Positions 8,350 through 17,391 of a stretch of DNA of 64,000 bases are shown piece by piece. This stretch comes from JADZAI01 sp046348585 (lineage in GTDB: Bacteria > Pseudomonadota > Alphaproteobacteria > Micropepsales > Micropepsaceae), in assembly GCA_046348585.1 (NCBI GenBank), contig JAXMDZ010000001.1, positions 124,001 through 188,000 of the forward strand, given 5' to 3'. The notes beneath the pieces are model-generated. The model ran no database searches. It was not told the origin of the DNA and worked only from the letters and a program-made list of their open reading frames with translations. The translations under genes and the position numbers were made by a program. Each line of letters begins with the position of its first letter. Within the stretch, counting starts at the first letter, position 1.

Positions 8350-9444
8350 TCAGCCCGCGCCGGCGCCGGCCGATGCGTCGGTGGCGTTCTCCGCCTGGAT
8401 CTGCACCTTCTGGCCGGGTTGCAGGGTCTCGCCGCCCCGCACCACCACGCGGTCCCCGGCGGCCAGCCCGCCCTCGACCGCCACCAGCCCGCCCGAGGTC
8501 AGGCCCGTGCGCACCTGCACCAGCTCGGCCGTCCCGTCCGCCCCGATCCGGAACACCGCCGCGCCCTCCGCCCGCAGCAGCACCGCATCGCGCGGCACCG
8601 CGATCACGTCCCGGGGCGGGGCGGTCGGGGTCGCCACCTTGACCGCCATGCCGACCAGCCAGACCCCGGCCTCCAGCGTCGCCCGCAACTCCGCCGACCG
8701 CGAGACCTCGTCCCCCACCGGCACGAGCGCCCGCACCGTCGCGCCGACCACCTCGCCGCCCGGCCCCTCGACCGTCACCTGGTCCCCCTCCTTGATCTGG
8801 GCGACCGAAGAAATCGGAATCTGCGCCGTCACTTCGAGCGCCGAGACATCGACGACGCGGGCGACCGCGCTGCCCCGGTTGAGGAACTCGCCCGGCTCGA
8901 TCAGCCGGGTGACGATGCGGCCCGGAAAGGGCGACTTCACCTCGGCATGGGCGAGATCGTATTGGGCGCGCTCCAGCATCAGCCGGGCCTCGGCGAGGTC
9001 CTGGCGCGCCTGGTCGCGCTCCGAGCGGGCCTGCTCCAGCTTCTGGCGGCTGGCCGAGCCCTTGCGGCTAAGTTCCTCCTGCCGGGCCACCTCGTCGTCG
9101 AGGAACGCGACTCGCGCCTCCAGACGCTTGACCGACGCCTCGGCGCGCTTCGCCTCGATCTGCAGCAGCTCGCCGCCGACCCGGGCGATCGTGCCGCCCG
9201 CCTCGACCGAAGCGCCGATCTCGGCGACCCAGTCGACGACGCCCGAAACCTCGGCGGCGATCTCGGAATCGGACCTGCTGACGACCGAGCCGGGCACCGT
9301 GACGGTCTCCGCCATGCGCTCGGCCGTCGCGCTCGCCACCACCACGACCGGGGGCGGCGCGTCCGGACCTTCCTGCGCCAGGGCGGGCGCCGCGGCGAAA
9401 GCGAGCGTTGCAATGACGCTAATGACGTGAGCGGACGGGCGCAT
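8350..9444 (-). CDS. RND efflux periplasmic adaptor (HlyD/MFP family)
   Basis: 364-residue membrane-fusion protein linking an inner-membrane RND pump to an outer-membrane channel. It has a clear Sec signal peptide (SVIATLAFAAAPALAQ). The lipoyl half-motifs flank a long coiled coil at about residues 95-160 (KRAEASVKRLEARVAFL and similar), followed by beta-barrel and membrane-proximal domains, and an alanine/glycine-rich tail. It starts nine bases after the permease stop, an operon in the less common permease-first order. No outer-membrane channel gene is adjacent, so a TolC-like protein must come from elsewhere. Confidence 0.92.
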   Translation of the reverse strand: MRPSAHVISVIATLAFAAAPALAQEGPDAPPPVVVVASATAERMAETVTVPGSVVSRSDSEIAAEVSGVVDWVAEIGASVEAGGTIARVGGELLQIEAKRAEASVKRLEARVAFLDDEVARQEELSRKGSASRQKLEQARSERDQARQDLAEARLMLERAQYDLAHAEVKSPFPGRIVTRLIEPGEFLNRGSAVARVVDVSALEVTAQIPISSVAQIKEGDQVTVEGPGGEVVGATVRALVPVGDEVSRSAELRATLEAGVWLVGMAVKVATPTAPPRDVIAVPRDAVLLRAEGAAVFRIGADGTAELVQVRTGLTSGGLVAVEGGLAAGDRVVVRGGETLQPGQKVQIQAENATDASAGAGAG

Positions 9445-9453
9445 GACAAGGTC

Positions 9454-12400
9454 TCATTCGGCGGGATGGGGAAGCGCCGGACGGCGCCAGCGCAGGGCGA
9501 AGATCCGGCGGAGTTCGCCGTCCTCGCCGAAGCGCAGCAGCGCGGGCAACAGGACGAGCGTGAAGAGCGTCGAGACCGCCATGCCGCCGGCGATGGCCGT
9601 GGCGAGGCCGCGATAGATCTCCGCCCCCTCGCCCGGCGAGATCATCATCGGCACCATGCCGACGAGATTGGTCATGGTTCCGGCGAGGATCGGCCGGGTG
9701 CGGAAGCGCACCGCCTGCGCGACCGCGTCGCGCGCCGACAGCCCCTCGCGCTGGCCCTCGCGGGTCTGATCGACCAGCAGGATCGCGTTGTTGACGACGA
9801 GGCCGGTCAGGATGATGAAGCCGATCATCGCCAGAAGATCGAGCGGCGTGAAGGTGAAGATGTTGATGATCTGAAGCGCCGCCATGCCGCCGACCGTCGC
9901 CAGCGGCAGGGCCACGATGCAGTAGAAGGAATCGAGCACCGAGCGGAACATCACCGCCATCAGGATGAACAGCAGCACCAGCGCGAAGCCGAAATTGCCG
10001 AGCATCGTCGAGGTCGCCTTCTCCAGGCTGTCGGCGCTGCCCGAGAACAGGATGTTGCCGCCGGGCGGCATGATGGCCTCAAGCTGGGGCTCGATCTCCG
10101 TGTGGATGATCGTCAGCGCCTCCTCCAGCGACATGTCCTCCGGCGTATTGATGCCGATCCGCACGGCGCGCCGGCCCTCGAAGCGGTGGATGGCGGGCGT
10201 GCCCGTGCCCTCGCGGAGCGAGACGAGATCGCCGAACGAGACCGACCCGCCCTGCCGGGTCGCCACCGGCTGCCCGGCGAGCGCCGGCAGATCGGCCCAG
10301 GGCGTCGAGCGGACCAGCACGTCGACCCGCTGTTCGCCGTCGAAGAACTCCCCAGCATAAAGGCCGGAGACGAAGGCCTGAAGAATTTGCGCGGCGTCGC
10401 GGCGCGTCATGCCGGTTTCCAGCAGGCGCTGATCGTTCGGCGTCGCCACGATCTCCGGCTGGCGGACGGAAAGGTCCGGGGCGGGATTGCCGAAAGCGCC
10501 CGGCAGTTTCTCCGAGATGAGCTCCTGCGCCCTCTGCACGACCGGCAGCAGCTTTTCCGGATCGGGCGCCTGCAATACGAGCTGCAGACCGCCGCCGTCA
10601 CCCAGGCCGCCGAAGAGATAGCCTTGCTGCGAGAACACGAAGGTGTCGGGGAAGCCGGCGAGAATCTCGTTCTTGACGATCTCGCCCATCTCCTTCAGCC
10701 GGCTCTCGTCGAGCACCCGCACGCCGATATTCAGCCCGCCATTATCGGTGAAGATGTAGTAGTTCAGCAGCGCCGGCTGCTTCTCGCCGTCCATGTAGGG
10801 CTTCAGGCGCTGGATGATCGGCTGAGCCACCTCGCGCTCGATGACATCGACCGACGCGCCCTGGGGCAGGCCGACATAGGAATCGATCGCGTCGCGCCGC
10901 ACGGCTGGAAGATAGTGAAGGTCCGGCAGCAGCAGATAGGTGCCCGCGAGCGAAGCGAAGATCAGGCCGCCGATCACCGCCGCGCGGCGCACGGGGCGAT
11001 CGGTCAGATGGGTGACGAGTGCGGCGCTGCGCGCCGAGTCGCCCGCTTCCGTACCGGCCGATCCGATGGGCAGGAAGTGGCGCACGCAGAGCGGGATGAT
11101 CGTCACCGCGGCGACGAGCGACACCGACACCGAAACGGCGATGGTGAGCGCCAGATCGGCGAAAAGCTGACCCTCGACGTCGGCCACGAAGATGATGGGC
11201 ACGAAGATGATGATCGACGTCAGGGTCGAGGCGAAAAGCGCCTTCCAGACCTCGTTCGTGCCCTGCGTCGAGGCTTCGGGCTCGGGTATGCCCAGGGCCC
11301 GCAATCGCAATATGTTCTCCACCACGACGATCGAGGCGTCGAGCACCTGACCGACGCCGAAAGCAAGGCCGGCGAGCGAAATGACGTTGATCGTCCGCCC
11401 CAGCAGCGCCAGGACCAGGACCGTCGCCATCAGGCAGATCGGAATGGCGACGCCGAAGATCAGCGTCGCCCGGACATTGCGCAGGAAATACCAGATGACC
11501 AGCAGCGACAGAACCACGCCCGCCGTCAGATTGCCGACGACGAAGCCGATCGCCCGGTTGATGAAGACCGAGGGGTCGAACGATTTGACCAGCTTCAGGT
11601 TCTTGTCCTTCAGCGGCCCCTCGTTCAGTTCGTCGACCACCGCCTTCACGCGGGTGAGAACCTCCAGCACGTTGGCGCCGCTTTCGCGCAGGACGCGCAG
11701 GCCGAAGGCCGGATTGCCGTTCTGATAGGAGAACTCGGTCCGGTCGGCGCGGGTGATCTCGACCTTGGCGACGTCGCCGAGCTTGATCGGCCGGCCGTCG
11801 CGCCACGAAAGGGTCAGATCGCGCAGGGCCGCCGCGTCGAGCCGTCCCTCGTACCGAACCGAGTAGGAGCGCCGGCCGATATCGGCGGTACCGGCGCTGG
11901 AGTCGGAGGTTGCGCGCACCGCCGCGGCGATGTCGGGCACCGTGACGCCCAGCTCCGCCGCCTTGAACGGATCGAAGGTGATGCGCAGTTCGTCCGGCGT
12001 GCCGAAGCCGCCGCCACGCTGGATTCCGGCGACGCCGTCGATCGCCTCCAGCTTGGGGATGACCGTGTCCTCGATGTAGCGGCGATAGGAGAGAATGTCC
12101 TGGTCGTTGCCGGGCAGCGCCTGGAGGAAGAGGAAGATCAGGGAGTTGTTGGCGTCCCATTCGCCGCCGAACTGCAGGATCGGACGATCGGCTTCCTCCG
12201 GCAGGCCCTGGATGCGGTTGAGGCGGGCGAGCACGTCGAGCACGACGGCGTTCATGTCCGATCCGACCTCGAACTGGAGGCCCACCCACGAGGCGCCCTG
12301 GTTCGACCAGGACTGCATCTCGGTCATGCCGGAGACGCCGTCCAGGACGTCCTCGACCTGCTCGGTGATCTCGGATTCCACCTGGCTCGGCGAGGCGGCC

Positions 12401-12555
12401 CGCCAGGGCGTGAAGACCGACAGCGTCGGCCGCTCGATATCCGGGAAGAGCTGCACCGGCAGCGTCATCGCGCTGTAGATGCCGAGCAGCAGGATGAAGA
12501 GGCTCCCGGCGATCACGGCGGCCGGGTTGCGCATGCAGAAATCGGTCAGATTCAT
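9454..12555 (-). CDS. RND efflux permease (AcrB/HAE1-like)
   Basis: About 1,033-residue proton-driven inner-membrane efflux pump. I chose the ATG at 12555 (MNLTDFCMRNPAAVIAG), the usual short cytoplasmic N-terminus before helix 1, over a farther ATG at 12618. Helix 4 carries VLDASIVVVENIL, which keeps one of the two acidic relay residues of AcrB, as many environmental HAE1 members do. The C-terminal half has GLVVNNAILLVDQTREG. Two large periplasmic loops are present. Together with the adaptor downstream it forms a pump for hydrophobic or toxic compounds, which fits the catabolic genes elsewhere in the window. Confidence 0.93.
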   Translation of the reverse strand: MNLTDFCMRNPAAVIAGSLFILLLGIYSAMTLPVQLFPDIERPTLSVFTPWRAASPSQVESEITEQVEDVLDGVSGMTEMQSWSNQGASWVGLQFEVGSDMNAVVLDVLARLNRIQGLPEEADRPILQFGGEWDANNSLIFLFLQALPGNDQDILSYRRYIEDTVIPKLEAIDGVAGIQRGGGFGTPDELRITFDPFKAAELGVTVPDIAAAVRATSDSSAGTADIGRRSYSVRYEGRLDAAALRDLTLSWRDGRPIKLGDVAKVEITRADRTEFSYQNGNPAFGLRVLRESGANVLEVLTRVKAVVDELNEGPLKDKNLKLVKSFDPSVFINRAIGFVVGNLTAGVVLSLLVIWYFLRNVRATLIFGVAIPICLMATVLVLALLGRTINVISLAGLAFGVGQVLDASIVVVENILRLRALGIPEPEASTQGTNEVWKALFASTLTSIIIFVPIIFVADVEGQLFADLALTIAVSVSVSLVAAVTIIPLCVRHFLPIGSAGTEAGDSARSAALVTHLTDRPVRRAAVIGGLIFASLAGTYLLLPDLHYLPAVRRDAIDSYVGLPQGASVDVIEREVAQPIIQRLKPYMDGEKQPALLNYYIFTDNGGLNIGVRVLDESRLKEMGEIVKNEILAGFPDTFVFSQQGYLFGGLGDGGGLQLVLQAPDPEKLLPVVQRAQELISEKLPGAFGNPAPDLSVRQPEIVATPNDQRLLETGMTRRDAAQILQAFVSGLYAGEFFDGEQRVDVLVRSTPWADLPALAGQPVATRQGGSVSFGDLVSLREGTGTPAIHRFEGRRAVRIGINTPEDMSLEEALTIIHTEIEPQLEAIMPPGGNILFSGSADSLEKATSTMLGNFGFALVLLFILMAVMFRSVLDSFYCIVALPLATVGGMAALQIINIFTFTPLDLLAMIGFIILTGLVVNNAILLVDQTREGQREGLSARDAVAQAVRFRTRPILAGTMTNLVGMVPMMISPGEGAEIYRGLATAIAGGMAVSTLFTLVLLPALLRFGEDGELRRIFALRWRRPALPHPAE

Positions 12556-12714
12556 AGCCGCCGGCCCCCATGAAGCGCTTCCCCGGGGGGACGATGCCTG
12601 CTTGGGTCCGGCGTGCAATGGCGCGCCCGCTCACATCGCCGTGCGGTGTGACAATCGCTTCAATTCAGGCCCGGCGCGACAGCCTGACGCCGATCACCTT
12701 CGCGTGACGTCGCC

Positions 12715-15021
12715 TTACGGGTCGGCGAAATTGCCCGCCACGCCGAGCGCTCCGCCCACCGCATTGAGCTGCCACATGACCTGCGCTCCGGCCATGGCGC
12801 CGGCGAGCGAAATCGAGGCGCCCAGCAGGCAGAAACCGATGCCGACCATCTTGCCGGTGCTGGGGTTCGGCCCCGCCTGGCTGATCTTGTAGATGCAGGA
12901 CGCCGTATTGCCGAGCGCGATGGTCATGTTGATGGCGTATTCGACCGTGACCGCGCCGCCCATCGCGTTCATGCCGAGCGTCTCGCCGGTCGCCGGATCG
13001 ATCCGCCACCAGACGGCGTCGTCGAGGCTTGCGACATGCTGCGGCACGACGACCGCATAGCCGCGGCCCAGATCGTCCGCGACCAGGGCTTCGGAATCGG
13101 GGTCGAGATCGAGCGCCTGAAGACCGGCGAGGTCGCCAGCCGCGATCAGCGCCCAGTTCTGGCCTTCGGAGATGGCGGAGGCGTAGCGCACGGCGGCGCT
13201 GTGCTGCGAGTTGGGCGCGCCGATCGCCAACGTTTCGGCCACCGTGTCCGCCACGCCTGCGGCGATGGCCGCGGAACCTCCGGCAGTGCGCACGCGGTTG
13301 ACCACGATGTCGAAGGTGATGGCGTCGGCGAGGCCGCCATCGGCCGCCGGTTTGAGACCCTGGCGGGTCATCGCGATATTGGGCTCGACCTGAATGCGCT
13401 TGTCGCCGTCCGGACCATAGCCGAGACGGCCGGCGGCAAAGGCCGTCAGCGGCAGGTTCACATGCGCAAAATCGTCGGGGAACGACGGCGCGGGCGAGCC
13501 GTCATTGGCGCGCAGCCAGGCGGCGGTCGCCCGGAACGCGACGCGGAAGGACTCGTTGACTCGGGCGGCCGCCCGGTCGGCCGACAACCGGCCCGTCGTC
13601 ACGACGATCTCGACATTCTGCAGCAGGGCGAAGCCGCGCGCGATACGATCCGCATCGTCGATGGCGGCGGACCCGTCGCGCCGCGCGCGCGCCGCCGGGC
13701 CGATGAGATCGAAGAGCGTCCGCCGCTCGATGCGGGGCGCTTCGCCCGGCGCCCGGGTTTCGATTTCGATGAACTCCGCCGTGAACTTCGCCGGACCCGT
13801 GTTCTCGTCGTAGGGACCGGTCCCACCGCCTTCGAGGTCCTCGCCGAGACCGCCGATCGCGTCGGCCAGTCCGGCCATGCCGCTGCCGCCGCCGTGCTGG
13901 CCCATATTGGCCTCCGTCGCCTCGGAGACGTCGCCGTCGGTGGCGACGAGCCGGTCGGTGCTGACATCGCCGCCCGCCGCGAGCATCGGCACCCAGGCGG
14001 AACTCGCCGCGACCGCGCCGATGACCTTGGCGTTGAAGTCGCCCCCTTCGGCGAACAGCGCGTCGAAGGATTTGAGGTCCAGCGCCTTGTGGCGCAGCAC
14101 CAGGACGCGGCCGGAAATCGCCGCCGGGTCGAAGTCCTTGGCGAGCAGGGTCTCGCGCCCCAGAACGCCCTCGCGATTGAACTCCGCCACGATCCGGACC
14201 GTGACCGTGCGGCGCAGATCGTCGGGGAGCGCATCGACGGCGAAGTTCTCGACCGCGCCCGGCGCGCCGATGAGAGCCGCCGACGGATCGAGATCGCGCC
14301 AGGTGCCGCTCTCGTTCGCCTGCACCCACCAATGATCGGCGATCGCCGCGAGCCGCGCATCGTCGGCCGGCGCCGCCAACACCGAGCCCGCATCCGTCTG
14401 CAGGCGCGTCGAGATCGCCGCGATGTCTTCCTCGGCCTTGGCGGCCTGGGCGGCCGCGTCGGCCTTTTCGCGCTCGGTGCGGGCGCGCATCTTCGCACCG
14501 TCGATCCGCGGATCGGCATAGAGCTTCTCGAGGATGGCCTCATCGCCGGTGGGCGCTGGCGGCGGCGGCGGAACGCCATCGGCGGCGGCAAGCAACGCCG
14601 CGGCGGGAGCGGCGTCCAGCGCCGTCCGGGCGAGCCGCACGTCGACGCCGTTGGCCTTGAGAAGCGCGGCGATCAGCAGCGCCCGATCGAGACTGTTCCC
14701 GCGCCGGTCCTCGAGCGTGCCCTGCGGACCCTTGAGCACGCCGCGATAGGGCGTCAGGGCGATGTGCTCGCCGACCCAGGCGACGATCTCGTCCGGCGTC
14801 TTGCCCTTAAGCGTTCCGGCGAGCGCCTCCACATCGAAGGTTTCCCGATGGAGCTGCGCCTGCATGGCGTCCATCGCCTCGGCGGAGGCTTCATAGACGC
14901 CGGCGACGCGCGCGGACTCCACCGCCTTGTCGGGCTCCCCTTGCCCGAACGCGCCACCCAGGCCGAATACGACCGGCAGACAGAAGCCGGCGGCGGCTCC
15001 GAGCCATTTGGGTGCGGTCAT
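12715..15021 (-). CDS. Exported transglutaminase-like protein lacking the catalytic cysteine
   Basis: 768-residue protein of unknown function with a signal peptide (MTAPKWLGAAAGFCLPVVFG). Residues about 60-250 look like a transglutaminase-like fold: RRGNSLDRALLIAALLKANGV at 106-127 aligns with the family motif where the nucleophilic cysteine normally stands, but serine 110 is there instead. The later His (DHWWVQA, H230) and Asp (DLDPS, D245) are kept. A long insert with a proline run and charged coiled segment separates the two halves. The last 80 residues are hydrophobic and may be a membrane anchor. It lies directly downstream of the two-helix membrane protein gene (72-base gap), so the two are likely partners. 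An enzymatic role is doubtful; a peptide-binding or scaffold role is possible. Confidence 0.65.
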   Translation of the reverse strand: MTAPKWLGAAAGFCLPVVFGLGGAFGQGEPDKAVESARVAGVYEASAEAMDAMQAQLHRETFDVEALAGTLKGKTPDEIVAWVGEHIALTPYRGVLKGPQGTLEDRRGNSLDRALLIAALLKANGVDVRLARTALDAAPAAALLAAADGVPPPPPAPTGDEAILEKLYADPRIDGAKMRARTEREKADAAAQAAKAEEDIAAISTRLQTDAGSVLAAPADDARLAAIADHWWVQANESGTWRDLDPSAALIGAPGAVENFAVDALPDDLRRTVTVRIVAEFNREGVLGRETLLAKDFDPAAISGRVLVLRHKALDLKSFDALFAEGGDFNAKVIGAVAASSAWVPMLAAGGDVSTDRLVATDGDVSEATEANMGQHGGGSGMAGLADAIGGLGEDLEGGGTGPYDENTGPAKFTAEFIEIETRAPGEAPRIERRTLFDLIGPAARARRDGSAAIDDADRIARGFALLQNVEIVVTTGRLSADRAAARVNESFRVAFRATAAWLRANDGSPAPSFPDDFAHVNLPLTAFAAGRLGYGPDGDKRIQVEPNIAMTRQGLKPAADGGLADAITFDIVVNRVRTAGGSAAIAAGVADTVAETLAIGAPNSQHSAAVRYASAISEGQNWALIAAGDLAGLQALDLDPDSEALVADDLGRGYAVVVPQHVASLDDAVWWRIDPATGETLGMNAMGGAVTVEYAINMTIALGNTASCIYKISQAGPNPSTGKMVGIGFCLLGASISLAGAMAGAQVMWQLNAVGGALGVAGNFADP

Positions 15022-15093
15022 CGGCGGTTCCCCTCAACTGCCCATTCAATACGACGCCGGCGGCAATCCGGCATCGCGACCTTACGCCGCGAC

Positions 15094-17217
15094 CTAGTTG
15101 CGCTTGCGGGTGAGCAGATAGGCGACGGCGAGGAAGATCACCGAGACGACCATGACCGCGCCCGTCATGATCAGTCCGTAGGAGGCGACGTTCGGCATCT
15201 CCGCGCCGCCCGACACATGGTCGATCACCCCCACATAGAGCGCCATCAGAGCGACGACGAAGTTCGGGATGGCGACGATACCGATCAGCGTCGCCATGCC
15301 CTGGGTATCGAGCGTCGCCTTGGTTTCGAGAATTTCCTGAAGATCCTTCAACCGCCCGGTCAGCGCGGCCTCCTTGCCGTCGAGCCCCCAGCGCTGCTCG
15401 ATGGCGGCGCGCAGCGCCCGCCGCTCCGGCGCGGCTTCGGTCAGGTCCGCCTTCTGGAAGGTGGCGGCGATGCGCCCGCGCAGCAGCGTGATGCGGCGCA
15501 GCACCTCGCCGGTATTGGAGCTGAAGAGGCCGCCTTGCGCGTCGGAATCGGCATAGAGGGCCTCGACCTCGGCATCGAACGCCTTGCAGGCCGAGAGCAG
15601 CGTCACGGCGCTCGCGAAGTCGGCGCTGAGCGACTGGAGGTCGAGATCCTTGTCGCGCCAGTCGTCGAGCAGGAAGACGCCCTCGCGGGTGACGACGGCA
15701 GCCCCGCCGGCGATTTCGAGGTAATCGAAGTCCTCGGGCTCGGCGAGATTTGCGAGCGCCACCGGCCCGGAGCGGTTCTGGCCGGCCTGCGTGACCAGCG
15801 CCGCCAGATGGCGTTTCACGGTCGTGGTGAATTGCAGCGTCTGCGAGTGGCTCAGGCTGCGGTCCCACTTGGCGGCGATCAGATGCTTGACCGCCTCCGT
15901 GCGGCCCGCGCCATAGGCGATGCGGCGGGCGAGACAGGTTTCGATGGGCTTGGGCGCGCCGCGGCGGGCATCGTCGCCGAGATCGAAGACGGAGACGCCG
16001 CGGAGCTGATTGTAGCAGCGCCACACCGCCTCCAGCACGTCGCTCCACGTCAGCCGCGAGCCGGGCTGTCCGTCGATCGCCTTGGGCGCGCCGAGCAGCG
16101 TGTAACGACCATGATCGTCCCACCAGGGCTGATCGTAGCCCTCGCCCGGCGCATATGAAGCGATGCGGCGCGGCGCGCCGTTGGGGCGCGTTCCGGCCCA
16201 GCGTTCGACCTCGGCCGCTTCCAGCCTTTCCCAGAGGTCTTTGAGGGCAATGCCGGACCGCGGATCGACCGAGACCGTCATGTCGTTTCCGGTGCCCGTC
16301 AGGCCCGGCCGGTAGAGCCCCATCAGCGAGAAGCCGTTGCCGAGCGAGGTGTTCTCGGCGTCGGTGCGCACGAAAATCTTTTTCACGCCCGAAGGCGCAT
16401 TCGATTCGACCGCGAAATAGGCGTCGACCAGCAGCGACCGGCCATGGGCCCCGGCCATCGGCACCAGCAGCTCCAGCCGCACCGCCCGGGCGAGCGATTG
16501 CAGATAGTCCTGCTTCTCGTTCATGGCGAAGGCGATGGCCCGGCCATAGGCGGCTTCGGCGAGGATCGCCGGGCTTGCCTCCGGCGTCACCGCATCGGGA
16601 TCGACGCCATTGCGCAGGAGGGCGGTCGTGAACCGCAGCGCGTCGCTCCAGGCGGCCGCGATGCCGTCCTCGCCGAAATGCGAATGGGCCAGCGCCGACA
16701 TCAGCGCCGTCCAGCTCTGCGTCACCGAAGGGGCGACGCCGTCGCGCTCCCAGGCCGTCAGGGCGGTGATCCAGCGTTGCGGCAGTCCGGCCGGCGCGAT
16801 GCCCGCCAGCCGGGCCAGCCAGAAGATGACCGAAAGCACCGAATCCGGGCTTGCGTCCTCGACCACCAGGATCGCCCGTTCGAACACCGTTTCGACATCG
16901 CCCGAGAACTGGGCGCGCCAGGCCTCGACCAGATCGTCCGGCGCGTCGCGCACGAACGAGGCGACCGTCAGCGGATCGCGCCGCCAGCCGAACCGGGCTC
17001 CGGCCGACTTGTTGTTGAGGCAGACCCCTTCATGGGCGACCGGGGCGCCGCGGTCGAGCCAGGCGCCGATGCCCACATAGACCTCCCCCTTGGCCGAAGG
17101 GGCGGCCCGGGCGGGGTCGAAGGTGACGCAAAGGTCCCTGCCGTCGGTGGCGCGCGCTTCCAGCGCGTCGGCGAGGGTGTCGATGAAGGCGAGGAACGAA
17201 GGGGACGAGTCGGCCAT
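15094..17217 (-). CDS. Uncharacterised 707-residue protein with two C-terminal membrane helices
   Basis: I do not recognise this family. The first 620 residues are soluble and mixed alpha/beta. They include an N-terminal segment HEGVCLNNKSAGARFGWRRD and a central stretch with PWWDDHGRYTLL. A charged helical region (about residues 560-640) leads into two membrane helices (IGIVAIPNFVVALMALYVG and YGLIMTGAVMVVSVIFLAV) joined by a short loop, ending in TRKRN. That architecture is CorA-like, but there is no GMN motif. I prefer the ATG at 17217 (MADSSPSF) to the ATG at 17238. It is divergent from the acyl-CoA synthetase gene, sharing about 174 bases of promoter region, and probably cotranscribed with the transglutaminase-like gene. 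Confidence 0.6.
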   Translation of the reverse strand: MADSSPSFLAFIDTLADALEARATDGRDLCVTFDPARAAPSAKGEVYVGIGAWLDRGAPVAHEGVCLNNKSAGARFGWRRDPLTVASFVRDAPDDLVEAWRAQFSGDVETVFERAILVVEDASPDSVLSVIFWLARLAGIAPAGLPQRWITALTAWERDGVAPSVTQSWTALMSALAHSHFGEDGIAAAWSDALRFTTALLRNGVDPDAVTPEASPAILAEAAYGRAIAFAMNEKQDYLQSLARAVRLELLVPMAGAHGRSLLVDAYFAVESNAPSGVKKIFVRTDAENTSLGNGFSLMGLYRPGLTGTGNDMTVSVDPRSGIALKDLWERLEAAEVERWAGTRPNGAPRRIASYAPGEGYDQPWWDDHGRYTLLGAPKAIDGQPGSRLTWSDVLEAVWRCYNQLRGVSVFDLGDDARRGAPKPIETCLARRIAYGAGRTEAVKHLIAAKWDRSLSHSQTLQFTTTVKRHLAALVTQAGQNRSGPVALANLAEPEDFDYLEIAGGAAVVTREGVFLLDDWRDKDLDLQSLSADFASAVTLLSACKAFDAEVEALYADSDAQGGLFSSNTGEVLRRITLLRGRIAATFQKADLTEAAPERRALRAAIEQRWGLDGKEAALTGRLKDLQEILETKATLDTQGMATLIGIVAIPNFVVALMALYVGVIDHVSGGAEMPNVASYGLIMTGAVMVVSVIFLAVAYLLTRKRN

Positions 17218-17391
17218 GCGGCCGCGATCACGCCTCATCGGGGGCGATCATGCAACGGGACGGGCGGCCGCACCGGCCTGTCGTTGCGTCAGGCGGCCCG
17301 CCCGGCGGCGATTGCGCTTGCGTTGGGGCGGCCCGGTGCGCTTCTGTCCGGCAAAAGAGCAAGAAATCCGCCGACTGCCGCCGAGGAAACC

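Noticed and set aside
8419..12573. A 1,384-codon open frame on the + strand
   Set aside because: It is the antisense shadow of the RND adaptor and permease genes, with His/Arg/Asp-rich composition typical of the wrong strand of GC-rich coding DNA.
13036..16158. A 1,040-codon open frame on the + strand
   Set aside because: Shadow of the two unknown genes on the minus strand; no start signal and non-protein-like composition.
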